Positions 1 through 7,217 of a DNA stretch of 44,245 nt are shown one piece after another. The notes under the pieces were generated by a model, which was not told the origin of the DNA, did no database searches, and saw nothing but the letters and a program-made list of their open reading frames with translations. Both the position numbers and the translations under genes were made by a program. The DNA comes from Marivita sp. (GTDB lineage: Bacteria; Pseudomonadota; Alphaproteobacteria; Rhodobacterales; Rhodobacteraceae). Position 1 is the first letter of the stretch, and the number at the start of each line of letters is the position of its first letter. The stretch lies in contig NZ_JAEPMO010000014.1 in assembly GCF_017643905.1 (NCBI RefSeq), positions 1-44,245 on the forward strand. The letters run 5' to 3'.

Positions 1-167
1 CGCGGTCAAAAATGTGGCGGGGCGCCAGAGGTGTTCAAAACTGAATGAATGGTTGGCGGAAGACCCCTTGGTAGGCGTCAATATCAATACGCGATAATGT
101 TCGAATATGAGGTGAACGCTTGCACATCCGTTCCAAGTCCGATCGTTCCTCACCATGGTCACGAAAT

Positions 168-195
168 ACGGCCGGACCCCTGGGAGTCCGACCGT
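168..195 (-). terminator. Hairpin downstream of phasin gene, possible terminator
   Basis: The two 13-nt arms at 168-180 and 183-195 are complementary apart from two positions that form G-U wobbles in RNA. On the minus strand the stem lies about 50 nt past the phasin stop and is followed only by a short ATTT, so it would be a weak intrinsic terminator. I see no gene in the rest of 1-246. Confidence 0.4.
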
Positions 196-246
196 ACAAT
201 AGTGGTTCAAAACCTGGGTGCAGTGCCACACCCGATAGCGTGAAGT

Positions 247-693
247 TCAGACAGCAGCTGCCGCTTTTTTTACAGCGCTACCCGCGTCGGCGGATGCTTT
301 CTTGAAAGAAGTCGCCGCTTCGCCCGAGAAATCCTTGCTGGCAGCCATCATGAGCTCAAAGGTCTCCATCTGGAGTTTTTTTGCAAGTTCTGCGAAGGCA
401 GTCATGCTCTCGGTTGCGACGTCTGCCTGGGCCGATACGTAATCACTCATCGCCTGCGCATAATCAGCCGGTTCTGCTTTGGCTTTCGACATCTCAGCCA
501 GTTTCGCCAGCGTGTCCTTGGTCCATTTTTGGGAAATTTCAGCAGACTTGTCCGCTGCTTCGATGGCAACGTGAGACAGTTTTTCGGTCAGGGCCAGCGA
601 GTTCTTGTATGCATTTTCCATCGATTTTGTATCAACCGGGAACGCGTCCATCATCTCCTTGAGGGTCGCCGCCATGTCTGTCGATTTATTCAT
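247..693 (-). CDS. phaP: Phasin family protein (PHA granule-associated)
   Basis: The 148-residue product is an amphipathic, almost wholly helical protein rich in Ala, Lys, Glu and Met, with no cysteine and no signal peptide. This is the profile of phasins, which coat polyhydroxyalkanoate granules in the cytoplasm and control their size. Length and the Lys/Ala-rich tail fit the Rhodobacterales PhaP group. An in-frame start 33 nt upstream is possible, but ATG at 693 is preferred because an AAGAAGGA ribosome site lies about 8 nt before it. Two CTGC-N3-GCAG palindromes upstream match the operator known for the PHA repressor PhaR. The usual neighbours phaC and phaR are not seen: upstream DNA is a helicase remnant and the left side is cut by the window edge. 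Confidence 0.88.
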   Translation of the reverse strand: MNKSTDMAATLKEMMDAFPVDTKSMENAYKNSLALTEKLSHVAIEAADKSAEISQKWTKDTLAKLAEMSKAKAEPADYAQAMSDYVSAQADVATESMTAFAELAKKLQMETFELMMAASKDFSGEAATSFKKASADAGSAVKKAAAAV

Positions 694-751
694 TGTCGCA
701 AATCCTTCTTTGCTCGGCGGGTCCACCCCGCTGTCCTTTGGTGATGCTCAA

Positions 752-798
752 GGCATATTTGCTGCAGCGCAGCATTGCAAGGATTTTCTGCGGTGCAG
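752..798 (-). promoter_or_regulatory. Phasin promoter with two PhaR-type operators
   Basis: Two perfect CTGC-N3-GCAG palindromes occur at 762-772 and 788-798. A leftward promoter fits around them: TTGCAA (775-780), a 17-nt spacer, then TATGCC (752-757). One palindrome lies inside the spacer and the other just upstream of -35. PhaR proteins of Rhodobacter and Paracoccus are known to bind this type of TGC-rich site and to be released when PHA accumulates, so PHA-dependent derepression of the phasin is expected. The promoter hexamers are only moderate matches. Confidence 0.65.
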
Positions 799-893
799 CA
801 TTTTTGGTTGAGCATGCATGCGTGCAATTCTTTGTCTCTTCGCATCGCGAAACCACTCTACGACACGCTGGTCCCAGCCTATAACACGACCCT

Positions 894-1118
894 CTACAAG
901 AGGGATGGGCGGAATATCCCGCCGTGGTCATCCCAGTCGTGACACAGCACTACCCAATGCTGCAGCGCAACCAGATCTATACCGGGATCACACCGGGCAA
1001 GAAGCTTATCGTTCGCGTTTGCCAGACGAAGGCCGTGGCGATCTTGGCGAAAAATATCTCGGCACGGCGGCGCTGGTCGAAGCTGGATGAGTGGCTTGGC
1101 GGCAAACTAGCGGCCTAG
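894..1118 (+). pseudogene. 3' remnant of RecD/TraA-type ATP-dependent helicase
   Basis: The reading frame ending at the TAG at 1116-1118 encodes about 70 residues with EYPAVVIPVVTQHYPMLQRN followed by IYTG-TPGKKLIV and RRRWSKLDEWL. This is the conserved C-terminal UvrD_C_2 signature of RecD2-like exonuclease V alpha subunits and of the helicase part of conjugative TraA relaxases. The catalytic helicase motifs and all upstream sequence are missing, so only the last few percent of the gene survive. The usual Arg of the VTRGK motif reads TPGK, consistent with decay. It probably marks an old deletion or an integrated mobile element. Confidence 0.75.
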
Positions 1119-1123
1119 CTGCG

Positions 1124-2371
1124 TCAGCCGTCGCGATCTGCTTCCGAAAGGGCCGCAATATTCCACGCCAGCCTTTCGACCATCAGCCCCGCCGAAAGCG
1201 CGGTCCCTGCAATTCGCTGAAGCGCTTGCCGCGCCTGATCCACCTCGTCAAGACGCGCAGCCGCTACCATCAGGTGCTCAACGGCTTCATCGATGTCGAT
1301 CGGGCTCGGCTCATACCCACGGCCCTCGAGCAGATGCCGAATGGCCTGCAAAGCGACCGCCATTGCGAAGCCCGGTTCCTTGAGTTTCAGGTCCCGTGCT
1401 GCGCGGATCAGGGTCGCAGGTGCCGCATCGTGATGTGCGGCACAGTCAAGCGCGATATCGAGGAACCGCGCTGTCTTCGCGGCGGCGAACCACTTTCCTT
1501 TCGTGCCATGCGTGTCGATCAAATCCTCGAGGATTCGGCGCGCGTCGAGGTCGGGGTAACGCTTCACCAGATCGCGCCACATCGCGAGATAGGTGTTGCC
1601 CGAGACCGAGGGCAGGCCAAAGCGGCGATAGGCTTCTTCCTCGCGGCCCTGACTTACGAGAATGCGTTCACAGAACGCAGCAATCTCGACATGGCCCCAT
1701 TGTCGACGCTGATCCAGGAGCAATGCCTCAGCACGGGCAAGAGCGTCATCCTCGCGTCCTTGGCGCAGCAGTGCCTCGGCACCAAATTTCTCATCAAACC
1801 AGAGGCGTGTCTTTTTCCGCTCAAGAAGCTCCAGCAACTCGTCATACCGCCCAGCCTCTAACAAGCAGGACAGCGTCAGCGTCCCCGTTGGCACATGAAT
1901 AAAGTGCATGTGGTCGGACCAAGCTGCCTCGATCATTTCGAGGTCCCGGTCGGCGTGAAGGCTCATCAGCGCAGGATAAGCTGCGATTTGGCCAAATCGG
2001 TCTGCGATCGGCGCGAGATAATCCACACCGTCGTCTTCGATCGCCTCGCGCAGTTGTTCAAGCCATTTCGCGCGAGTTTTTTCATCAGCGGGCGCATCGA
2101 TGAGTACCGGCAGCAATTCCTCGAGCGTCCGGCGCACGGCATTGCCTAGCGCGCCCGACGACGAGTCGATATGCTCGAAGGCTCGCCAGATGCGCTCCGC
2201 AAGCACTATGACACCCTCTGCCGCTGTCACAGGATCGACCCGTGCAACAGCCCGAATTTCTGAGCTTGCGGATTTCAGACGTTCAATGGCCTTGGACGAT
2301 GACCGCCAGCTGTAAGTGCCCGCCCGCATGCCCGGCTTGAACGCCCATTTATGTGCTGCTGCCTTCGCCAT
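1124..2371 (-). CDS. Uncharacterised helical-repeat (TPR/solenoid-like) protein
   Basis: The 415-residue product starts MAKAAAHKWAFKPGMRAGTY and is then almost entirely helical, with repeated A/L/E-rich helix pairs, for example around the LLEAGRYDELLELLERK and REDDALARAEALL segments, that look like TPR or Sel1-type solenoid repeats. There is no transmembrane segment or signal peptide. I do not recognise a catalytic motif. It lies 3 nt downstream of the ParE-like gene in the same direction, so it may be cotranscribed with the ParDE module and could be its third component, although chance proximity is equally possible. Similar-looking long proteins of unknown function occur in proteobacterial genomes. 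Confidence 0.7.
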   Translation of the reverse strand: MAKAAAHKWAFKPGMRAGTYSWRSSSKAIERLKSASSEIRAVARVDPVTAAEGVIVLAERIWRAFEHIDSSSGALGNAVRRTLEELLPVLIDAPADEKTRAKWLEQLREAIEDDGVDYLAPIADRFGQIAAYPALMSLHADRDLEMIEAAWSDHMHFIHVPTGTLTLSCLLEAGRYDELLELLERKKTRLWFDEKFGAEALLRQGREDDALARAEALLLDQRRQWGHVEIAAFCERILVSQGREEEAYRRFGLPSVSGNTYLAMWRDLVKRYPDLDARRILEDLIDTHGTKGKWFAAAKTARFLDIALDCAAHHDAAPATLIRAARDLKLKEPGFAMAVALQAIRHLLEGRGYEPSPIDIDEAVEHLMVAAARLDEVDQARQALQRIAGTALSAGLMVERLAWNIAALSEADRDG

Positions 2372-2374
2372 CCC

Positions 2375-2692
2375 CTAACGCCCCCGCGCGGTGCTGCGCG
2401 CGATCCAGTCCGAACCAGCATAACCGATGACATGCACCAAGACCTCGCGCTCGGCCTCGTTGACGGTAAAGGCAATGACCGCCTTGCGTCCTGCCGGTAT
2501 CGCGCGAAGACCCGGAGCGATTTCTGAGCGAACGCTGCCTTTCAGAGGAGTGTCAGCCAGACTGGAAATTACGGCCTCAATCTCTGAAAGCCGCCGCTCG
2601 GCCGCCTCCGGCCCAGCGTAATCGGCGATCAGCTCCACGATCGATGCCAAGTCATCCGCGACAGCCGGGTGAAACCGGATTCGATATGTCAT
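2375..2692 (-). CDS. parE: ParE/RelE-family toxin
   Basis: A 105-residue protein with the RelE/ParE fold pattern: N-terminal MTYRIRFHPAVADDLASI strand-helix, a central RSEIAPGLRAIP segment, and the C-terminal strand VLVHVIGYAGSDW. ParE toxins inhibit DNA gyrase, while RelE relatives cleave mRNA; the sequence alone does not settle which applies here, but the ParD-type partner favours ParE. The start overlaps the stop of the antitoxin gene by 4 nt (2689-2692), the usual antitoxin-first coupled arrangement. The uncharacterised gene at 1124-2371 follows 3 nt later. Confidence 0.85.
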   Translation of the reverse strand: MTYRIRFHPAVADDLASIVELIADYAGPEAAERRLSEIEAVISSLADTPLKGSVRSEIAPGLRAIPAGRKAVIAFTVNEAEREVLVHVIGYAGSDWIARSTARGR

Positions 2693-2958
2693 CCCTGCCG
2701 CACGACGCCGATACGGGCGCGCGCCGCCGCAAAGGCGTCCTCGGGATCTACATATTCCGCATTTGGTGTTCGCATGCGCGCGCGGATTTCATCTGCCATG
2801 GCATCAAGCGCAATCCCGCGCTCTTCTTCATCCCGGATCATCTGTTCAAGCGCTGCCGCTACAGCTGCGCTCTGCGAGGCGAAGACGCCCTCACCTACTT
2901 TGTCAGTCAGGAAACGATGATGGCGATCTGTGAAACTGAGCGTGGTTTTGACTGTCAT
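2689..2958 (-). CDS. parD: ParD-like antitoxin (ribbon-helix-helix)
   Basis: An 89-residue protein. Residues 1-40 (MTVKTTLSFTDRHHRFLTDK, then ASQSAAVAAALEQMI) match the ribbon-helix-helix DNA-binding domain of ParD. The C-terminal half is acidic and likely disordered, as expected for the part that wraps the toxin. It is first in the operon and is translationally coupled to the ParE gene through ATGA. A GAGG ribosome site lies 7 nt before ATG at 2958, and a 13-bp palindrome just upstream is a likely autoregulatory operator. Confidence 0.85.
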   Translation of the reverse strand: MTVKTTLSFTDRHHRFLTDKVGEGVFASQSAAVAAALEQMIRDEEERGIALDAMADEIRARMRTPNAEYVDPEDAFAAARARIGVVRQG

Positions 2959-2968
2959 AGCGAAGCCT

Positions 2969-2981
2969 CAAGTATGACTTG
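2969..2981. promoter_or_regulatory. Palindrome upstream of parD, probable operator
   Basis: CAAGT-ATG-ACTTG is a perfect 5+5 inverted repeat ending 11 nt before the antitoxin start. ParD proteins bind such sites as dimers and repress their own operon. The call rests on position and symmetry only. Confidence 0.4.
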
Positions 2982-3120
2982 GTAATCTACACATCACATG
3001 GCGCTGTGACAAGAAGGGCGATTCCCCCAAGCGCACCATGAGGTCACTGCTATTCTTCGACATCGTAGCCTACTGATCGCAACTGTCCGGCGCGCTCTGC
3101 AATGCCCACCCGGCCGGCAT

Positions 3121-3252
3121 TCAAACACGCTGTTCATTTTCAATTTCGGACAAAGCAGGTGCAAAGATACCTGTCAGCAGCGCTAACTGTTCAAGGCTAA
3201 TAGTCCGATCGCTCCGGACCTCGCGGGTTAGGCGGCCCAGATCATCTCTCAC
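3121..3252 (-). pseudogene. Short XRE-type HTH remnant (43 codons)
   Basis: A GTG-initiated frame of 43 codons reads LGRLTREVRSDRTISLEQLA followed by LLTG and LSEIENEQRV before the stop. This resembles helices 1-4 of an XRE/Cro HTH domain (RxxRG-SLEQLAxxTG-xxLSxIEN). It stops immediately after the recognition region, and an adjacent frame continues with plausible coding sequence down to about 3055, so I read it as a frameshifted remnant of a small regulator. It may alternatively be a real micro-ORF. Confidence 0.35.
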
Positions 3253-3583
3253 TATTGACCAACAGCTTCACCCTTCCGCTTTATACAAGGATGGAGACCC
3301 CATGGGGCTTTCACTGAAATTTATCGTAAACGGTGAAAACGATGAGATTCGATCAGATCAAAACCCCACATTTACTGAATAAGGTAACCGTCATGGAAGC
3401 GGCCAACGTCGATTTTGGGAGGGTTGAATGTCGGCGAGTGCGCGTGGGCCGTATGCGAACGCACGCGATTGTCGACGAATGTTGTTTTTCTGGAGCGGTG
3501 TTGACGTGGCGTTGACGTAAACCGCAAAATATCTTGGGGTATCAGATTACCATCGGACAAGAGTTTGATTTATTTATGGAATA
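3253..3583. other. Intergenic stretch next to tRNA, no gene seen
   Basis: A 331-bp stretch. Short frames exist on both strands, but none has family-like sequence or a convincing ribosome site. I see nothing else that I can support here. Confidence 0.5.
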
Positions 3584-3630
3584 TGGTTGCGGGGGTAGGA
3601 TTTGAACCTACGACCTTCAGGTTATGAGCC
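3584..3630 (-). tRNA. 3' half of tRNA-Met(CAU), candidate attachment site
   Basis: The reverse complement of these 47 nt is the anticodon loop (CTCATAA, anticodon CAT at 3624-3626), 3' anticodon arm, variable loop, T arm (GTTCAAATC) and acceptor end with encoded CCA of an alphaproteobacterial elongator tRNA-Met. The 5' half (acceptor, D arm) is absent: sequence beyond 3630 shows no D-loop or matching acceptor strand. A tRNA cut inside the anticodon stem with its 3' half left behind is the usual attachment-site duplicate of a tyrosine-integrase element. The orientation places the element on the right (coordinates above 3630), so the intact tRNA should lie past the right edge. Confidence 0.8.
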
Positions 3631-3889
3631 GCAACATACTGTTTCCACTTATTCTTTCAATTTCAATCCATTAGGCGACAAGCCTTTGTAAGCACAACGC
3701 TTTTCGTCGTTTTCTGTCGGATTTCAGCGCCTTCAGACAGCACACAATGTAGCCAAAACTGCGTTCACCGGTTGACCAGACGTTGACCGAAAGCATGATT
3801 GCACGGGGGAAGCATCGTCACGAAGGACGGAAAGCAGGCGTTTGCCGTGCGTTTCACGACTGATAAGTCTAAAATTAAGGCAGACTTTT

Positions 3890-4894
3890 ATGGAAGACAG
3901 AACACCGGTTGACGAGCTGTTTAGCAAGGCTGACGAGATAATCTCGGCATTGCCTACGACTAAGGACAAAAACTCTTTTTACGATCTGGCGGACGTTAGC
4001 ACACAGCAGAAACGCAAAAAGTGGGAAGAAGGGGCCGATCAGCTGTTGAGGTTGGCCGAAGTGGCGCCCGATGAAAAGAAATTCTACTTTCGGTTTTGGG
4101 CTGGGGATGCGTTCACAGGCTTAGGTGAACTAGATCGGGCGTTGCAAACAAAGCCCCAGCCCCTGTTGGGAAGCCGAAACTCCGCGCAGACTGACAGAAT
4201 TTTGAGCCTCAAATTTGAATTGGGCGGGCTGGTCTCAGGGCTAGATATCGCAACTCTCTTTGGGCCGAAATTTACAAAATTTGGACGTGACAATATCGAA
4301 AATGTAGTTGCTTTTCTTCAGACACAGGTTGAACAACTCCAAATGCACGATGGACGTAACCTGCTGACAGAATGGGCAAAGGATGCATACATTCATCCGC
4401 ACGGGATGTCGCTATTCGATGGGCACGCCAGCCACGTGCTTACTAAGTCTCCACCTGGCTACAGTTTCAGTCTTTCTCCAAGCGCAGAAAAGCTGTGCGT
4501 TGGATTGATGCGAGAGGCTGAAAATACATTCAGAGAGGAGCGCGATATCCCCCGTGTTGGCGAAGGATGGGTAGCTGAGACCGCATTGTTCTACGAAGTG
4601 CGGGATGCCTTTCCAGATGAAACGGTTATTCAGCACGGCAGGCCCAAATGGCTTGGGAGGCAACATCTTGATGTTTTTATGCCCGACCGAGGCATAGCCG
4701 TTGAATACCAGGGAGAACAGCACGACCGGCCAATAGATTTTTTTGGAGGAGAAGAGGCTTACAAGAAAAATGTAGAGCGCGACCGCAAAAAACTTGAGTT
4801 ATGCAAACGCCATGGTATCCGAGTAATCTATGTGCGTGAAGGGTATGACCTCGCGGAATTGATCACTGAAATCCTTTCAGAAATTCCCGAGTAG
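3890..4894 (+). CDS. Protein with C-terminal Vsr/PD-(D/E)XK-like nuclease domain
   Basis: The product has 334 residues from ATG at 3890; another ATG 48 nt upstream is in frame. Residues 1-240 are not recognised. The last ~70 residues read LDVFMPDRGIAVEYQGEQH, then DFFGGEEAYKKNVERDRKK and GIRVIYVREG. This is the pattern of very-short-patch-repair-like or DUF559/DUF723-type PD-(D/E)XK nucleases: Asp of LDVF, Glu-x-Gln in VEYQ, and the conserved H followed by FFGG. The gene is AT-richer than the late phage genes. It stands alone between the attachment site and the leftward regulator operon, a common place for phage cargo. A defence or exclusion role is inference; DNA cleavage is the family expectation. 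Confidence 0.65.
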   Translation: MEDRTPVDELFSKADEIISALPTTKDKNSFYDLADVSTQQKRKKWEEGADQLLRLAEVAPDEKKFYFRFWAGDAFTGLGELDRALQTKPQPLLGSRNSAQTDRILSLKFELGGLVSGLDIATLFGPKFTKFGRDNIENVVAFLQTQVEQLQMHDGRNLLTEWAKDAYIHPHGMSLFDGHASHVLTKSPPGYSFSLSPSAEKLCVGLMREAENTFREERDIPRVGEGWVAETALFYEVRDAFPDETVIQHGRPKWLGRQHLDVFMPDRGIAVEYQGEQHDRPIDFFGGEEAYKKNVERDRKKLELCKRHGIRVIYVREGYDLAELITEILSEIPE

Positions 4895-5170
4895 CTATCG
4901 CGCATCGGAAAACTGATTGTGCAATCACATAGAATAGCCGTTTTGGAGAAGCTGCATACCGCAGCACATTCTGACACACTGAATTTCTGGCAAGAACCGA
5001 GTGAGAAAGTGGTCCATCACCTTCTGATTTCAACGTTTTTGAAATCGCCAGCGCCAAATCTAACAAAGGAGGCACCGGCTGCGCCTACGGAATTTCGCGG
5101 TGCTATAGTACCAGAACCGCGTAACAGAGCCGATTTTCACCTCTGCTCTGATGCGAAGAGGCACGCGCGA

Positions 5171-5734
5171 CTAAGCCTTGGGGCGATGCTGATCTACCTT
5201 GCCCAAGAAATTGATGTCGCGCCCGTAGTGTAAGCCCGACGCATCGCACACGGCGCGCAGCGCACGCTCGATATCAGCGGTTCCGACATTTGCACTGACC
5301 CACCACCCAGAAAACGTCTCAAGGGTTGGCAGGTCAGGTCTGCCGGGATGTACCGAATCTTGGGTCCGGGCGACAAAGGCGCGCTTCCGCGAGGACATCG
5401 TTGCCAGTCGCTCGATGGCAGCAGCATCGATCGATTCCAGCGCATCGACAACCTTCCTGAGCATCTTGCCAAGTGTTGGGGCCGTTAAGGTCTCGCCGAG
5501 AACAACGACGCCGTATTTGTTGCCGCGGTCTTGCCGCAGCGGTTCAACCACCGCATCGGGCGCAGCTCTTACTGGAATAGGTGGAGGCGCCACAGTTGGG
5601 GCCGGGGCGCCAGCTAGACGAGCGACGACCGAGTCCAGCGTTTCCCGATCATGAGCACGCTGAGCCATCAAAAGCGCGACGGTTGCCTCGCGGAGCCTGA
5701 CCGTCATCATCGGAGAAGAAATGGTCGTGTTCAT
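5171..5734 (-). CDS. Uncharacterised protein, third gene of XRE operon
   Basis: The 187-residue product begins with a helical segment (TVRLREATVALLMAQRAHDR), followed by a Pro/Ala-rich linker at about 42-66. The globular C-terminal domain starts near NKYGVVVLGETL and includes the SRKRAFVART and PGRPDLP motifs and a GWWVSANVGTADIERALR helix. I do not recognise the family. The start overlaps the stop of the DUF4258-like gene by 4 nt, so it belongs to a three-gene operon led by an XRE regulator. The two-domain shape with a flexible linker resembles an effector or DNA-binding partner, but no catalytic residues stand out. Confidence 0.7.
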   Translation of the reverse strand: MNTTISSPMMTVRLREATVALLMAQRAHDRETLDSVVARLAGAPAPTVAPPPIPVRAAPDAVVEPLRQDRGNKYGVVVLGETLTAPTLGKMLRKVVDALESIDAAAIERLATMSSRKRAFVARTQDSVHPGRPDLPTLETFSGWWVSANVGTADIERALRAVCDASGLHYGRDINFLGKVDQHRPKA

Positions 5735-6024
5735 TTCGATGCCCTCCCGCGCCGCAGGGTACGGCGCTGATCGTTTAGGTCAGAGCGGTACACGGTTATC
5801 ACGGCATCGCCGCGGAGGACGACCTTCATTCCGCTGAGCCGCTCGACATGCTGGATCCGCTTCTTTAAGCGGCTGATCTCCTGCGAGGCGTCCTCGCGGG
5901 TCATCATCCATTCTTCGGGGCCGACGGGGCTCGCGAGTTCCAGAACGAGATCAAGACCGGCATCGCACAAGCCGCGCTGGCGCAACCGCGCCTCGGCGTG
6001 TGGGGTGAGCGAGACGGCGGTCAT
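5731..6024 (-). CDS. DUF4258-like small protein
   Basis: A 97-residue protein. The N-terminal TPHAEARLRQRGL and C-terminal VVLRGDAVITVYRSD fit DUF4258, a RelE/BECR-fold-like family in which His/Arg of H-x3-R-x2-R-G and a final beta-strand are conserved. Many members sit next to an HTH gene and are suspected toxins. Here it is coupled by ATGA overlaps to the XRE gene upstream and to an unknown gene downstream. A middle helix with TREDASQEISRLKKRIQHVE may insert between the two motifs. The basic RRTLRRGRASK tail could bind nucleic acid. Toxin function is inference. Confidence 0.6.
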   Translation of the reverse strand: MTAVSLTPHAEARLRQRGLCDAGLDLVLELASPVGPEEWMMTREDASQEISRLKKRIQHVERLSGMKVVLRGDAVITVYRSDLNDQRRTLRRGRASK

Positions 6025-6977
6025 ATCTTGATCTCCGAAAATTTCGCTCGCCGCTCAGCCTTGCTCATTTCCTCTTTTTCGCGAACCTCGGGCGGGATCT
6101 TGTCGATCAGCCATGCGACCCGCTCAGGCGTCTTTTCAACGGCTTTCAGATCTTCCGGCATGTCGGCGATGCCAACGCGGACGTTCTTCATCGCGAACCC
6201 CGCCCAGTAGTCGCCGCCAGTGAGATCGGAGAGCCAGTTCTCGAAGACGGGCCATCTTGGCACACCGCCGCCATAGGGCAGTTCGATGTGTTCAGAGTCG
6301 ATTGCGGCGCGGTCTACCTTTTCCGCTAGTTCGGTCAGGAAACCAACGAACGGGTTTCCCTCGTTCGGGTCAAACGGATCGCAAACGAGACTGCCTTCCG
6401 CAGAAGCGAGAATCTCGTTGCCAAATATGTCTCGACTGGCCAGCGAGCGTTCCTCGTCTATGCATGCATTTTCAAAATCGCTACGTGCGTTATTGCCGTG
6501 TCTCAGATGTCCGGGCAGCTGGCTCATGGCCGTTTCAAAGGCTTCGCCAGCCGCAGCCAGCCGTTGCCGCCTTTCTGCAAGGCTCATCTCTGCAAGCAGA
6601 GTGAACATCCACGGCGCGGCTTCTACAAGATCGTGAAATTGGATTTCGTAATGGTGTAACACCCACCGGTAGTTCTGGCGCGCCGCATCCGGAAGCAGGA
6701 CCCTGATGGGCGTGTAGCCGCTCTTCTTCCAGTCTTCGTCGCTCACCTCGCTAGAAGGTTTGCCAAGCGCCTCGGATGTAACATCCAATGCCCTCGCGAG
6801 GCTTTCGACAGTATGCGCCCGCACGCGGTCCGGCGGGGTCTCGCCGGTTTCGATGCGCGCGATGGTCCGCTTGCTGACCCTAGAGCTATTGATCTGTTCA
6901 CACCGCTCCGCGAGGGCTTGCTGGGAGAGATTTCGCTCCTTACGCAGCTGCTTGAGGGTGTCTGGGTTTATGGACAT
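6021..6977 (-). CDS. XRE-family HTH regulator with long C-terminal domain
   Basis: The 318-residue product has a clear XRE/Cro HTH at residues 5-65: LKQLRKERNLSQQALAERCE, then VSKRTIARIETGETPP and LARALDVT. The remaining ~250 residues are an acidic, helical domain of unknown fold without obvious S24 peptidase residues, so this is not a LexA-type cleavable repressor. It leads a coupled operon with a DUF4258-like gene and an unknown gene. Four copies of a TATGTCATCA-like half-site lie 30-190 bp upstream, the nearest forming a palindrome, which suggests autoregulation. The ribosome site AGGAG lies 6 nt before ATG, inside a hairpin. It may act as the prophage repressor, or as the antitoxin-like member of its operon. 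Confidence 0.75.
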   Translation of the reverse strand: MSINPDTLKQLRKERNLSQQALAERCEQINSSRVSKRTIARIETGETPPDRVRAHTVESLARALDVTSEALGKPSSEVSDEDWKKSGYTPIRVLLPDAARQNYRWVLHHYEIQFHDLVEAAPWMFTLLAEMSLAERRQRLAAAGEAFETAMSQLPGHLRHGNNARSDFENACIDEERSLASRDIFGNEILASAEGSLVCDPFDPNEGNPFVGFLTELAEKVDRAAIDSEHIELPYGGGVPRWPVFENWLSDLTGGDYWAGFAMKNVRVGIADMPEDLKAVEKTPERVAWLIDKIPPEVREKEEMSKAERRAKFSEIKI

Positions 6978-6980
6978 TTT

Positions 6981-7001
6981 GTTCTCCTCGTTTCCGAGAA
7001 C
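6981..7001 (-). promoter_or_regulatory. Leader hairpin sequestering the XRE gene's ribosome site
   Basis: In the leftward RNA the arms GUUCUC and GAGAAC pair perfectly, and an alternative inner stem CUCG-GAAA-CGAG has a GNRA tetraloop. The Shine-Dalgarno AGGAG lies in the 3' part of this structure, ending 6 nt before the start codon, so translation of the regulator may be limited by folding. Confidence 0.4.
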
Positions 7002-7005
7002 ACCC

Positions 7006-7165
7006 TATGTCATCAACGCTGATGACGTATACAGCCATTTAAGTGGCTTATGTCATCAATTTTGAATACCAAAATTTTCGAACCTGACCTCATTTCTGAC
7101 TTCGGTGTCATCAATTCTTGATCCCCACCCACACTGCGGGTGCCTTCAGGAACCTTATGTCATCT
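7006..7165. promoter_or_regulatory. Operator array: four TATGTCATCA-like repeats
   Basis: A near-perfect palindrome spans 7006-7029: TATGTCATCA, ACGC, TGATGACGTA. Further half-sites occur at 7049-7058 (TATGTCATCA, exact), 7104-7113 (GGTGTCATCA, followed by a TTGAT arm) and 7156-7165 (TATGTCATCT). They cover the space directly upstream of the leftward XRE gene, as expected for cooperative repressor binding. The binding protein is most likely the XRE product itself, but this is inferred from position. Confidence 0.6.
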
Positions 7166-7217
7166 CACAGTGCCATTTCCAATTAGTCTGACACGACTTC
7201 AGGGACCAGGGGGCAGT

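Noticed and set aside
35-229. 64-codon minus-strand frame at the left edge
   Set aside because: No family-like sequence or ribosome site, and it overlaps the terminator-like hairpin.
3790-3900. Short frame reading IVTKDGKQAFAVRFTTDK before the nuclease gene
   Set aside because: It resembles the start of an integrase-like arm domain but is only about 35 codons with no further support.
4919-5233. 104-codon plus-strand frame after the nuclease gene
   Set aside because: Starts at GTG with no good ribosome site and runs into the convergent 5171-5734 gene; no recognisable domain.
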